Assembly: GCA_002733865.1 (NCBI GenBank)
Contig: NVXM01000002.1
Span: forward strand, 62,001-126,000
DNA from: Sphingopyxis sp.
Lineage (GTDB): Bacteria; Pseudomonadota; Alphaproteobacteria; Sphingomonadales; Sphingomonadaceae
Length of the DNA stretch: 64,000 nt
Direction of reading: 5' to 3'
The notes beneath the pieces are model-generated. The model was not told the DNA's origin, searched no databases, and worked only from the letters and a program-made list of their open reading frames with translations. Below, piece after piece: positions 28,426 through 36,311 of this stretch. Position 1 is the first letter of the stretch; each line of letters opens with the position of its first letter. A program made the position numbers and the translations under genes.

Positions 28426-29157
28426 ATGGTCAATAGTGGCACAGAACATACCGTAAAAGCGTTTGATTCAGACATCAACGAATTGCGCGGTATGGTGGCA
28501 GAAATTGGCGGCCGCAGCGAGCAGGCGATTGCCAAAGCCATGCGGGCGCTGGAAAATAGCGATCTTGATCTCGCGGCAGAGGTAGTCCGGGAAGACAAGT
28601 TGATCGACGAGCTTGAAAAGCGGATCGATGATTTGACCTTTCAGACGATTGCGCTGCGCGCCCCGATGGCCGATGACCTCAGGGAATTGATCGCGACGTT
28701 CAAGATCTCGGGCGTGGTAGAGCGGATCGGCGACTACGCAAAAAATATCGCGAAACGGGTACCCCTGGTCACTCAGACCCACCGGTTGCGGCCAATTTCG
28801 CTGCTACCTTCTATGTCGAAAATCGCCAGCGAACTGGTCCGGGATTCGCTTGACGCTTTTGCCCGCAGAGATGCGGAGCTGGCGATGGAAGTGAACCGGC
28901 GGGACCAAATTGTTGATGACTTCTACAACAGTATCTTCCGCGCTGTTATTACCCATATGATCGAAAATCCGAAAGATATCGGCGAAGCAGCGCATTTGCT
29001 GTTCATAGCCAAAAATCTGGAACGGATCGGCGACCATGCGACCAATGTCGCGGAAATGGTTTATTTCGCGGCGACCGGTGAACCGATGCCCGAACGCACT
29101 CGGGGGGAAAGCCCCACGACGCCACCGAATGATGCGTCAAGCGATGAGGCCAACTGA
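28426..29157 (+). CDS. phoU: phosphate-signalling regulator PhoU
   Basis: PhoU links PstB to PhoR and damps the Pho response when phosphate is plentiful. The 243-residue protein is two repeats of a three-helix PhoU domain; each has an ERIGDYAKNIA or ERIGDHATNVAE metal-binding-type motif. The C-terminal tail is Pro/Ser/Asp-rich. The TGA stop shares its A with the phoB start (TGATG), so the two are coupled. Seven adjacent genes make a complete phosphate regulon core. Confidence 0.96.
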   Translation: MVNSGTEHTVKAFDSDINELRGMVAEIGGRSEQAIAKAMRALENSDLDLAAEVVREDKLIDELEKRIDDLTFQTIALRAPMADDLRELIATFKISGVVERIGDYAKNIAKRVPLVTQTHRLRPISLLPSMSKIASELVRDSLDAFARRDAELAMEVNRRDQIVDDFYNSIFRAVITHMIENPKDIGEAAHLLFIAKNLERIGDHATNVAEMVYFAATGEPMPERTRGESPTTPPNDASSDEAN

Positions 29158-29858
29158 TGGTAAATGCAAAATTATTGCTCGTTGAAGATGACGCGGCACT
29201 AGCAGAACTGCTAACCTGGAATTTCAAAAAAGAAGAATATGACGTGATCCACACGCCGGATGGCGAGGAAGCGCTGCTGCTGGTTCAGGAGCATCGCCCG
29301 GACGTCATTCTGCTCGACTGGATGCTCGAGAGTCTGTCCGGCATTGAAGTATGCCGCCGCCTGCGCCGATCGTCGGAAACCGCGAATATTCCGATCATCA
29401 TGTTAACCGCTCGCGGTGAAGAGGAGGACAAGATCCGCGGCCTTGAAACGGGCGCGGACGACTATATCACCAAGCCCTTCAGCCCCCGGGAACTGATCGC
29501 TCGGGTTAAGGCGGTGCTGCGCCGGGTCAGGCCTGCTCTCGCCGGGGAAAAACTGACTTTTGGTGACCTCGAAATGGACACTGTCGGGCACAAGGTCAAA
29601 AGGGACGGCGATACTATCCCGCTGGGCCCCACCGAATTCCGCCTGCTTCGGCATTTTCTGGAACATCCTAACTGGGTATTCTCACGCGAACGATTGCTGG
29701 ATAGCGTTTGGGGACAGGACAGCGATATCGAATTGCGCACCGTCGACGTCCATATTCGTCGGCTCCGAAAGGCTCTTAATGCCAATGGCCGGTCCGACAT
29801 CATCCGAACGGTTCGTTCGGCTGGCTACGCGCTTGATACGGATGCGGCGGACAATTAG
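29157..29858 (+). CDS. phoB: phosphate-regulon response regulator
   Basis: OmpR-type response regulator activated by PhoR, binding Pho boxes such as the one before pstS. The receiver domain holds the acidic pair D11/D12-type EDD and the phospho-acceptor D54 in LLDWML; the winged-helix DNA-binding domain begins near residue 128, ending in RTVRSAGYALD. Length is 233. Being the last gene of the Pho-box operon gives positive feedback on its own level. Confidence 0.95.
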   Translation: MVNAKLLLVEDDAALAELLTWNFKKEEYDVIHTPDGEEALLLVQEHRPDVILLDWMLESLSGIEVCRRLRRSSETANIPIIMLTARGEEEDKIRGLETGADDYITKPFSPRELIARVKAVLRRVRPALAGEKLTFGDLEMDTVGHKVKRDGDTIPLGPTEFRLLRHFLEHPNWVFSRERLLDSVWGQDSDIELRTVDVHIRRLRKALNANGRSDIIRTVRSAGYALDTDAADN

Positions 29859-29864
29859 ACTTTT

Positions 29865-29884
29865 GGGTTCGTTTTTGCGAACCC
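29865..29884. terminator. hairpin after phoB, weak terminator candidate
   Basis: Stem GGGTTCG (29865-29871) with CGAACCC (29878-29884) and a T-rich loop lies 6 bp after the phoB stop and 16 bp from the convergent gene's stop. No U-run follows on either strand, so it may be a protective or factor-dependent end rather than a classical terminator. Confidence 0.4.
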
Positions 29885-29899
29885 GTCCAACCAAACCGG

Positions 29900-30253
29900 T
29901 TATTCTGATACCAGCTTCATCAGTTTGCGCTCGACCGGCGCCAGCACTCCGGAAAGATCATGGCCTCGCTTCAATATCTGGCCCTGCTCACCGTGGAGTG
30001 ACCACATGCCCTGACGATTGCGCTCCGACGGCCGTTTCTCGATGCGAATTTGAGGACGTTCGGACGCACGGCGGAAAGCCGCGAATATTGCGACATCGCG
30101 GCGCATATCCATCGCATAGTCTTTCCAGTGGCCAGCAGCGACCATGCGACCGTATAAATTGAGTATGCGATCCAGTTCCCGCCGTTCAAAGCCAACTTGT
30201 GACGGGCCGCCCCGCTGCGGGAAGTCGGCAATGTTCGATCCCGTAAACCGCAT
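29900..30253 (-). CDS. DUF2794 protein
   Basis: A 117-residue alphaproteobacterial protein with the family block LYGRMVAAGHWKDYAMD, FRRASERPQIRIEKRP and LKRGHDLSGVL. No enzyme motif or membrane segment is seen; function unknown. The ATG at 30253 shares its A with the cysE stop (TGATG), so it is likely translated by coupling to cysE. This link between a cysteine gene and DUF2794 may hint at a sulfur-related role, but that is only context. Confidence 0.88.
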   Translation of the reverse strand: MRFTGSNIADFPQRGGPSQVGFERRELDRILNLYGRMVAAGHWKDYAMDMRRDVAIFAAFRRASERPQIRIEKRPSERNRQGMWSLHGEQGQILKRGHDLSGVLAPVERKLMKLVSE

Positions 30254-30957
30254 CAAGCGCTATCGCGTCCCTTGGCGTCGCCGGGATTGTCATCCCCGCT
30301 ACGCTCGCTGGCGAAGGCGGCGATGCGTTTCTGCAATTGCTCCATCTCGCATTGCAATATTTCCAGCTTTTGCGTCGAAGGGTCAAAAATTTCGCTGCAC
30401 GGGGTACCGTAGGGAACAAAATCCTTTTGATAATCTTTGGCTTCGACCAGAGTCGGCCGCGCCCGTACGCCGACCATAGTCGCGCCTTCCGGAACATTTT
30501 GAGTGACGACCGCATTGGCGCCTACACGTGCGCGTTTGCCAACCGTGATCGGGCCAAGCACCTGAGCGCCGGAGCCCAGGATAACATCATCTTCGATGGT
30601 CGGATGCCGCTTTCCGCCGACGCCGTTGGCCGGATTGGTCCCACCGAGCGTTACACATTGATAGATGGTTACATTGTCACCGATGTCAGCGGTCTCCCCG
30701 ATGACCGTAAAGCCGTGGTCGATGAACAGATGGCGTCCGATTTTTGCACCAGGATGAATATCAATAGCGGTCAAAAATCGCGCAATATGATTGATCAGAC
30801 GGGCAAAGAAAAACAGTTCGCCTTTGAAAAGCCAATGCGCCAGTCGATGTAGGCCCAACGCCAGGACACCCGGATAGAGCAATACTTCCCAGCGCGATCG
30901 CGGTGCCGGATCGCGGGCTTTGATAGAATCCAGATATGCGCCCAGTTCCCGAAACAT
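30253..30957 (-). CDS. cysE: serine O-acetyltransferase
   Basis: Makes O-acetylserine for cysteine synthesis. The C-terminal left-handed beta-helix is seen as hexapeptide repeats with DIHPGAKIGRHLFIDHG and GGKRHPTIEDDVILGSGA. At 234 residues it is the shorter form with a reduced N-terminal helical domain, and a coiled-coil-like tail of about 35 residues (LEILQCEMEQLQKRIAA) follows the helix domain. A strong GGAGGAAAG site precedes the ATG. It is divergent from oxyR. Confidence 0.93.
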   Translation of the reverse strand: MFRELGAYLDSIKARDPAPRSRWEVLLYPGVLALGLHRLAHWLFKGELFFFARLINHIARFLTAIDIHPGAKIGRHLFIDHGFTVIGETADIGDNVTIYQCVTLGGTNPANGVGGKRHPTIEDDVILGSGAQVLGPITVGKRARVGANAVVTQNVPEGATMVGVRARPTLVEAKDYQKDFVPYGTPCSEIFDPSTQKLEILQCEMEQLQKRIAAFASERSGDDNPGDAKGRDSA

Positions 30958-31111
30958 GTCTTTCCTCCGGATGTTGCGAAGCTGATAAACTAGGCACGAT
31001 AAACCCGCTTTTCCAGTTATTTCTTGGAGGCAAAATCGGATGATGCTTTAAAAAGGCAGGCTTCATCACTATAGTAGATCAATACAACCATACTGATCGA
31101 GAGAATCGATA

Positions 31112-32035
31112 ATGTCGACGTATCTGCCTACCCTGAAACAGCTGCAATATCTGGTAGCCCTGAAAGAACATGGCCATTTCGGCAAAGCCGCGGAGTCCTG
31201 CTTCGTTACCCAGTCGACATTGTCAGCGGGTATCAAGGAACTGGAAGCCTTACTGGATATTGTCCTGGTCGAACGAACACGCCGCGTTGTCCGTTTCACC
31301 GATCTCGGTAATCAGATGGTCGAGAAGGCCTATCGCATCCTGCGCGAAGCGGAAGAGCTGTCCGAAATGGCCCGATCCGCCGGGAAGCCGCTGTCCGGAG
31401 ATATACGGATGAGCGTCATTCCGACCATCGCACCATTTCTGTTGCCTCGGCTATTGCCGCAGCTACGCAAGGAGCGACCGGAGCTGAAGCTCTATCTGAA
31501 AGAAGAAACAAGCCAGGCGGCGTGCGACTCCCTACATCATGGCCACGCGGATTGCGTGCTGCTGGCGCAACCCTTCCCCTGCGGCGACGTCGAGTCAGAA
31601 ATATTGTTCACCGATGAGATACTCGTGGCTTTTCCGAAAGATGACCCTCGCGATCCACCGCTGGAAGTCGATCCGGCCCATATCGATGAAACTCAGCTGC
31701 TGCTGCTTGAGGACGGACATTGCCTGAAAGATCATGCCCTAGCAGCCTGCAATCGCCCGGAATTAAGGGCATCTGCACGGATGATGGGAACCTCGCTGCA
31801 TACGCTGGTACAGATGGTCGACAATGGACTGGGCCTCACCCTGCTGCCGAAAATGGCGATTGAAAGCGGGATATTGAACTATACCGACATTGTCGCCAGA
31901 CCGCTCAAATCGGATCGTGCTACGCGCGACATCGCGCTGGTCTGGCGCAAGAACAGTCCGCGCCGAAATGAATTTCAACTGCTGGCAGAAATCATGAAGG
32001 GCGCGCAGAACTGGGTGTCAAAAGCCCACGGCTAG
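31112..32035 (+). CDS. oxyR: hydrogen-peroxide-sensing LysR-type regulator
   Basis: The 307-residue protein has a LysR helix-turn-helix (GHFGKAAESCFVTQSTLSAG, about residues 21-40) and a LysR substrate domain. Two cysteines, C204 and C213, sit in EDGHCLKDHALAAC with the nine-residue step of the OxyR redox pair, which supports OxyR rather than another LysR protein. No catalase or ahpC gene is adjacent; the neighbour cysE is divergent, with 154 bp between. The stop overlaps the convergent moaE stop by 4 bp. Confidence 0.9.
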   Translation: MSTYLPTLKQLQYLVALKEHGHFGKAAESCFVTQSTLSAGIKELEALLDIVLVERTRRVVRFTDLGNQMVEKAYRILREAEELSEMARSAGKPLSGDIRMSVIPTIAPFLLPRLLPQLRKERPELKLYLKEETSQAACDSLHHGHADCVLLAQPFPCGDVESEILFTDEILVAFPKDDPRDPPLEVDPAHIDETQLLLLEDGHCLKDHALAACNRPELRASARMMGTSLHTLVQMVDNGLGLTLLPKMAIESGILNYTDIVARPLKSDRATRDIALVWRKNSPRRNEFQLLAEIMKGAQNWVSKAHG

Positions 32036-32487
32036 GTTTTCTGCTTTTTCTCCCATTGATTCGACGCTTCGATATCAGACGCCCGCTCTTCTATCCATTT
32101 CTCTGCCCCGTCGACCTTGGTTTCCTTTTTCCAGAAAGGGGCAACCGTTTTTAACTTGTCCATGATGAAGGAACAGGCATCGATTGCGGCCTGGCGATGA
32201 TCGGATCCGGTCACTACCATCACAATATTTTCGCCAACGGTCAATTTGCCGACCCGATGAATGATGGTGACCGCGTGGAGCTCCCATTGAGAAGACGCGC
32301 TTTCAGCGATCTCGTGTAGCGCTTTTTGCGTCATAGCCGGATAATGTTCCAGCTCCAGTGACGCAAGGTTTCCGTCGTCCCGCACCTGGCCAACAAAGCT
32401 GGCGATGGCGCCACCACCCTGCCCTGCGACTTTCAGCGTCTCCGTACCGATATCAAAATCCTCGGGACCGACCTCAATATTGATCAT
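32032..32487 (-). CDS. moaE: molybdopterin synthase catalytic subunit
   Basis: MoaE inserts sulfur from the MoaD thiocarboxylate into precursor Z to give molybdopterin. The 151-residue protein has the family blocks GAIASFVGQVRD, LELEHYPAMTQKAL and the lysine-bearing APFWKKE near the C terminus. It overlaps moaD by 4 bp (ATGA), so the heteromer's two subunits are coupled. Other moa genes are not in the window. Confidence 0.95.
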   Translation of the reverse strand: MINIEVGPEDFDIGTETLKVAGQGGGAIASFVGQVRDDGNLASLELEHYPAMTQKALHEIAESASSQWELHAVTIIHRVGKLTVGENIVMVVTGSDHRQAAIDACSFIMDKLKTVAPFWKKETKVDGAEKWIEERASDIEASNQWEKKQKT

Positions 32488-32747
32488 CCGCCCGTCACCG
32501 GTGGAAAAATGGCCAGTTCCTTGGCCGATCCGATCAAAGATGTGCTGAGACCGTAATCCTGATCAAGAGCGAAGCGCAATTTTTCAGAATCGGCAAAAAT
32601 GTCGGTATAGCGGCTATCCCGCTCGGCTAGCATCGCCAGCACATCGGCGATGCTTTTTATCTCATCATCCAGCGGAACCTGTTCCTGGTCGATACCCAAA
32701 CGCTCCCGCACCCAGGCGAAATATACTATGTTGATCGAACGAGCCAT
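32484..32747 (-). CDS. moaD: molybdopterin synthase sulfur-carrier subunit
   Basis: Ubiquitin-fold sulfur carrier whose C-terminal Gly-Gly becomes a thiocarboxylate. The 87-residue protein starts at the ATG at 32747 (MARSINIVYFAWVRERLG) and ends in FPPVTGG, the required tail. The ATG shares its A with the pgsA stop (TGATG). A longer frame to 33029 lies inside pgsA and is not real. Order pgsA-moaD-moaE is common in this order. Confidence 0.94.
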   Translation of the reverse strand: MARSINIVYFAWVRERLGIDQEQVPLDDEIKSIADVLAMLAERDSRYTDIFADSEKLRFALDQDYGLSTSLIGSAKELAIFPPVTGG

Positions 32748-33319
32748 CAGTCCATGTGCTTCAAGCCGACTCGAAGATAATCCCATCCCGTGATCAGGGT
32801 CAGGATCGCTGCTGCCCAGAGCGTCCACAGGCCGACTGTCTGAACCACTGGCCAGTGCGGCAAACCGCCAGCCAATATCAGGGCACCAAGTGAAATCATC
32901 TGAAAACCGGTCTTCCATTTTGCCAATTGTGACACCGGCACGCTGACCTGCAAGCCGGCAAGGAATTCCCTGAGGCCGGAGACCATGATTTCGCGCAACA
33001 GAATGATGATCGCCGCAATCGTGTTCCAACCGTTGATATCCCTCGTGAAAATCAACATCAACACAACCGCCGCCACCATGATCTTGTCGGCGATTGGATC
33101 CAGAAAAATACCGAGTTTCGATACTGTGCCTTGCGTTCTGGCGAGATAACCGTCGAAATAATCGGTGACGGCCATCAGGCAGTAGAGGCCGAAAGTCAGC
33201 AAATAATCAATTGGCAACGGCTGCAAATGTAACGGATCAAAGTTCGGCCACAGCAGAAAAACCAGAATCGGCACCGCGAATATTCGCGAGAGTGTCAAAA
33301 TGTTTGGCAAATTCAGCAT
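32747..33319 (-). CDS. pgsA: CDP-diacylglycerol-glycerol-3-phosphate 3-phosphatidyltransferase
   Basis: Makes phosphatidylglycerol phosphate, the committed step to phosphatidylglycerol and cardiolipin, in the inner membrane. The CDP-alcohol phosphotransferase motif is seen as DGYLARTQGTVSKLGIFLDP with the D-G-x2-A-R-x8-G-x3-D-x3-D pattern. I chose the ATG at 33319 (190 residues) because GAAGG lies correctly before it; an ATG at 33370 would add 17 residues without a ribosome site. Confidence 0.94.
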   Translation of the reverse strand: MLNLPNILTLSRIFAVPILVFLLWPNFDPLHLQPLPIDYLLTFGLYCLMAVTDYFDGYLARTQGTVSKLGIFLDPIADKIMVAAVVLMLIFTRDINGWNTIAAIIILLREIMVSGLREFLAGLQVSVPVSQLAKWKTGFQMISLGALILAGGLPHWPVVQTVGLWTLWAAAILTLITGWDYLRVGLKHMD

Positions 33320-33448
33320 CGCGGCCTTCGCATAAACGGATTTCGTCAGAATGAAAATTGATTCAGCCATTTAATGGACGAATTCACGGCCATTGCCCGC
33401 ACCAAGCCGTTAGTCGTCGTGTTGACGCTGGGTTGGAAAGGGCTAAAG

Positions 33449-34780
33449 ATGGCAGGACGCTCATCTTTCCGCTCGAACAGAGATTTTCACTTTATGCAAA
33501 ATACGGCGCATTTGTTGCGGACACGGAGGTTTTTACCACTGTTCCTCACGCAGCTACTCGGGGCATTTAACGACAATCTCTTCAAATTTTCTATGGTCAT
33601 CCTGGTGACCTATGGAATTTATGACAGCGAATCCGAGGACTTCGTATTCAATGCCGTTGCTTCCGGGCTCTTCATTCTGCCGTTTTTCCTGTTTTCGTCC
33701 TTAGCCGGCCAGCTGGCGGACAATTATGACAAGGCGCGGATCACGCGACTCGTGAAAACACTGGAAATCTTCATCGCCGCAATCGGCGGGATCGGACTGT
33801 GGCTACACAATATTCCCGTCATGCTGACCGCTTTGTTTCTTCTGGGACTGCAGTCGACTTTTTTCGGTCCGATAAAATATGCCGTGCTGCCGCAGCATTT
33901 GGAGGCAGATGAAGTGCTCGCGGGGACCGGACTCGTTGAAGCGGGAACCTATATCGCCATTTTGGCAGGCACGATCCTCGGTGGCATCATCATCGACCGC
34001 AATGGAAACGGAGTCGAGATCGCAGTCGTGACGGTTTTCCTGGTTGCACTGGTGGGCCGTGTTTCCGCCCAGTTCATGCCCCCTGCGCCCGCGCAAAAAG
34101 AAGTGGAGAAAATCGACTTTAATTTCGTCCGCTCTTCGATCCGGCTGATCTCCGCGACTTTGCATGTTCGCAGGCTTTACCTGGCGATCATCGCCATCAG
34201 CTTTTTCTGGACCATTGGATCGGTGCTGATCATTCAATTTCCCCCGCTGGTCGAGAATGTCCTGACCGCCGCGCCCCAGGTTGCCAGCCTCTTTCTCGGC
34301 GTATTCTCGGTCGGAATCGCGATCGGATCGATCCTGGTCAACAGCTTGCTCAAAAGCCAAGTCTCGGCCCGGTTTGCCCCCGCAAGCGTTGTCATCATGG
34401 GCATATTTGTGCTCATCCTCTACTTCATAGCGCGAAGCTGGGAAGGTCTGCCGGATGGTGATCTTTACACGCTGCAAACGTTCATCGTACACGATGGTGC
34501 CTGGGCGCTTCTGGGTACATTGGGCGGTGTTGCCATTTTTGGCGGCATGTTTGTGGTTCCGCTATATGCCTTTCTTACGACAACCGTCGATATCAGCCAG
34601 ACGGCGCGGACGATCGCGGCGAATAATGTCGTGAATTCGGGCTGTATGGTGCTGGGAGCATTGGTCGCCCTTGGGCTCAGCATGCTGGGCGTGTCTACTA
34701 CCGAACAGCTGCTGCTCGTTGCAGCCATGTGCCTCGTATCGGCATGGCTTGGATTGCAGCTCCATCGCGCTTGCGACTGA
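33449..34780 (+). CDS. MFS transporter, lysophospholipid-transporter (LplT)-like
   Basis: A 12-helix major facilitator of about 430-443 residues. The start GAFNDNLFKFSMVILVTYGI and LQSTFFGPIKYAVLPQHL are typical of LplT-like proteins, which flip lysophospholipids inward, often with an acyltransferase partner; here none is fused. Divergent neighbour pgsA is a phospholipid gene, which fits. Start is uncertain: ATG 33449 with AAGGG upstream, or ATG 33494. The substrate is inferred from family only. Confidence 0.82.
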   Translation: MAGRSSFRSNRDFHFMQNTAHLLRTRRFLPLFLTQLLGAFNDNLFKFSMVILVTYGIYDSESEDFVFNAVASGLFILPFFLFSSLAGQLADNYDKARITRLVKTLEIFIAAIGGIGLWLHNIPVMLTALFLLGLQSTFFGPIKYAVLPQHLEADEVLAGTGLVEAGTYIAILAGTILGGIIIDRNGNGVEIAVVTVFLVALVGRVSAQFMPPAPAQKEVEKIDFNFVRSSIRLISATLHVRRLYLAIIAISFFWTIGSVLIIQFPPLVENVLTAAPQVASLFLGVFSVGIAIGSILVNSLLKSQVSARFAPASVVIMGIFVLILYFIARSWEGLPDGDLYTLQTFIVHDGAWALLGTLGGVAIFGGMFVVPLYAFLTTTVDISQTARTIAANNVVNSGCMVLGALVALGLSMLGVSTTEQLLLVAAMCLVSAWLGLQLHRACD

Positions 34781-34798
34781 TGCGCCTCAAGCCCGCAA

Positions 34799-35017
34799 TC
34801 AAAAAATGAACATGTAGAAGGCGGTAAAGAAGGCGAGAAAGCTCAACAGAAATAGGCTTACATCCTCGCCTACCCCTTTTCTTTCGGTTCTCTCCTCCAT
34901 CTCCAATTCGTGATTTTCTCTGGCAACCCGCGACATATTGGCGGGCAAGCTCTGGCGGAAAGGGTGCTGCATAGCTTTGCTGCGCAACACCAGCGGGTTC
35001 AATGTTTCATTGTCCAT
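34799..35017 (-). CDS. small tail-anchored-type membrane protein
   Basis: A 72-residue product: about 50 polar, charged residues, then one C-terminal hydrophobic helix (VSLFLLSFLAFFTAFYMFIF). The layout suggests a membrane protein whose N-terminal part is cytosolic. I know no family for it. No good ribosome site is seen, but a 19-bp palindrome sits 8 bp before the start codon and could hide or control it. It is convergent with the MFS gene, 18 bp away. Confidence 0.55.
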   Translation of the reverse strand: MDNETLNPLVLRSKAMQHPFRQSLPANMSRVARENHELEMEERTERKGVGEDVSLFLLSFLAFFTAFYMFIF

Positions 35018-35319
35018 GCCGATTGGTTAACAAATTGTTATCCATATTTACCAGCAGCAATTCTGGGGTGATGGTTAACGTCTTGAATCGGAACAACTGG
35101 AGAATGTTACGGTTGAAGCCGCGAACACCCGATCAGCAAGACCGGTCCACGCCAGGACGGCCAACTTATTAATTTATAGGAAAAACTATCATATGTGCCC
35201 CGTTTGCAACTCAGCGCAAATATTACAATATTGGACCATAAGATTGTTGATTTCGCCGACCTGCTATGCCAGAGACTGTTTTGTATTGAATGAGATGCGA
35301 AACCCTGAAGGAGCAAATT
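35018..35319. other. 302-bp intergenic region between two divergent small-protein genes
   Basis: AT-rich spacer with no convincing open frame or RNA gene. It holds the palindrome at 35025-35043 near the minus-strand gene and an AAGGAG ribosome site at the plus-strand end. I could not settle on a promoter pair for either gene. Confidence 0.6.
35025..35043. promoter_or_regulatory. 19-bp near-perfect palindrome, possible operator
   Basis: GGTTAACAA, one central A, TTGTTATCC; eight of nine positions are symmetric. It covers positions -8 to -26 before the start codon of the small membrane protein on the minus strand. It also reads as TTAA-N7-TTAT, one base off a CtrA-type site. Confidence 0.4.
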
Positions 35320-35559
35320 ATGCGTTTCGGTAAAATTGGAATGGCTGCAGCAGCAGCCGCATCGCTCGTAAGCGCACCGGTATTGGCACAGGCTGCACAG
35401 CCTGTTTCTTCCGTTGCACGAACCAGCGCAACTGTCGAAGGCGAAAATGACGTCGAAGGCGGATCGGGCATCATCGTCGCGATCCTCGCTGCAGCAGCAG
35501 TTATTGGTGGCATCATTATCGCAGCTGACGGCAGCGAAGACACACCTACTTCCCCCTGA
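35320..35559 (+). CDS. small exported protein with glycine/alanine-rich membrane helix
   Basis: A 79-residue protein: signal-like N terminus (MRFGKIGMAAAAAASLVSAPVLAQA), a short polar part (about 27-47), and a Gly/Ala/Ile hydrophobic helix (SGIIVAILAAAAVIGGIIIAAD) before a short acidic tail. It has a perfect AAGGAG ribosome site and its own strong terminator, so it is likely a highly expressed single gene. I recognise no family; similar proteins may exist in many sphingomonads. Confidence 0.7.
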   Translation: MRFGKIGMAAAAAASLVSAPVLAQAAQPVSSVARTSATVEGENDVEGGSGIIVAILAAAAVIGGIIIAADGSEDTPTSP

Positions 35560-35583
35560 ATTAATTCAGGTATAGAATTTTAG

Positions 35584-35613
35584 AAATGGCGGCCTTTGGT
35601 CGCCATTTTTTTT
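35584..35613 (+). terminator. rho-independent terminator after the small exported protein gene
   Basis: Stem AATGGCGGCC / GGTCGCCATT with one G-U pair, a TTT loop and a run of eight T (35606-35613). It separates the small gene from hslV. Confidence 0.88.
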
Positions 35614-35724
35614 GCCTGCTGGATCCCTCGGATTTGGGCCGTCGAAAAGACGATGTTTCGGGATCCTGCAAAACCGGAAAGGCTGCGGTTGCACAAACAG
35701 GTAGCAAGACCCATATCTCGTTTC

Positions 35725-36291
35725 ATGACAGAAAATCAGCAACATGGCCTGCAACAATGGCATGGCACAACCATCCTCTCGGTTCGAAAAAATGGCAAGG
35801 TCGTCGTCGTTGGCGACGGTCAGGTCTCGATGGGGCAGACAGTGATGAAGCGCAATGCCCGCAAGGTTCGGCAATTGCACGATGGTTCGGTAGTTGGCGG
35901 CTTTGCTGGTGCGACTGCTGATGCCTTCACGCTGTTTGAGCGGCTCGAAGCAAAGCTGGAGCGGCATAGCGGGCAGCTGATGCGCGCGGCGGTTGAGCTC
36001 GCCAAGGATTGGCGGACCGACAAATATCTTCGCAACCTCGAAGCACTAATGATTGTGGCCGATAAGGACATCACACTGATACTGACCGGCAATGGCGATG
36101 TGCTGGAACCCAACGAAGGTATTGCCGCGATTGGTTCCGGCGGAAATTACGCGCTTTCCGCAGCTCGCGCCTTGATGGACTATGAGAAAGACGCCGAGAA
36201 ACTGGCCAGAAAAGCGATGGAAATCGCGGCCGAGATCTGCGTTTACACGAATGGTGATATTACCATCGAAACGCTTGATAGCGACGCGTGA
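35725..36291 (+). CDS. hslV: ATP-dependent protease subunit HslV
   Basis: Peptidase subunit of the HslVU (ClpQY) protease, a two-ring hexameric threonine protease. [11 protein letters not shown] near the N terminus supplies the catalytic Thr after processing; [20 protein letters not shown] and the [14 protein letters not shown] block follow. The ATG at 35725 gives 188 residues; a longer frame begins inside the upstream terminator. The hslU gene follows with at most 20 bp between. Confidence 0.95.
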   Translation: MTENQQHGLQQWHGTTILSVRKNGKVVVVGDGQVSMGQTVMKRNARKVRQLHDGSVVGGFAGATADAFTLFERLEAKLERHSGQLMRAAVELAKDWRTDKYLRNLEALMIVADKDITLILTGNGDVLEPNEGIAAIGSGGNYALSAARALMDYEKDAEKLARKAMEIAAEICVYTNGDITIETLDSDA

Positions 36292-36311
36292 ACGCAGCCT
36301 ACCCCCTCCCT

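Noticed and set aside
32748..33029. 181-residue reading of moaD
   Set aside because: The first 94 residues lie inside pgsA in another frame; MoaD proteins start at the ATG at 32747.
35025..35043. lac-operator-like reading of the palindrome
   Set aside because: The reverse strand resembles part of lacO by chance; no lac genes or LacI-family gene are in the window.
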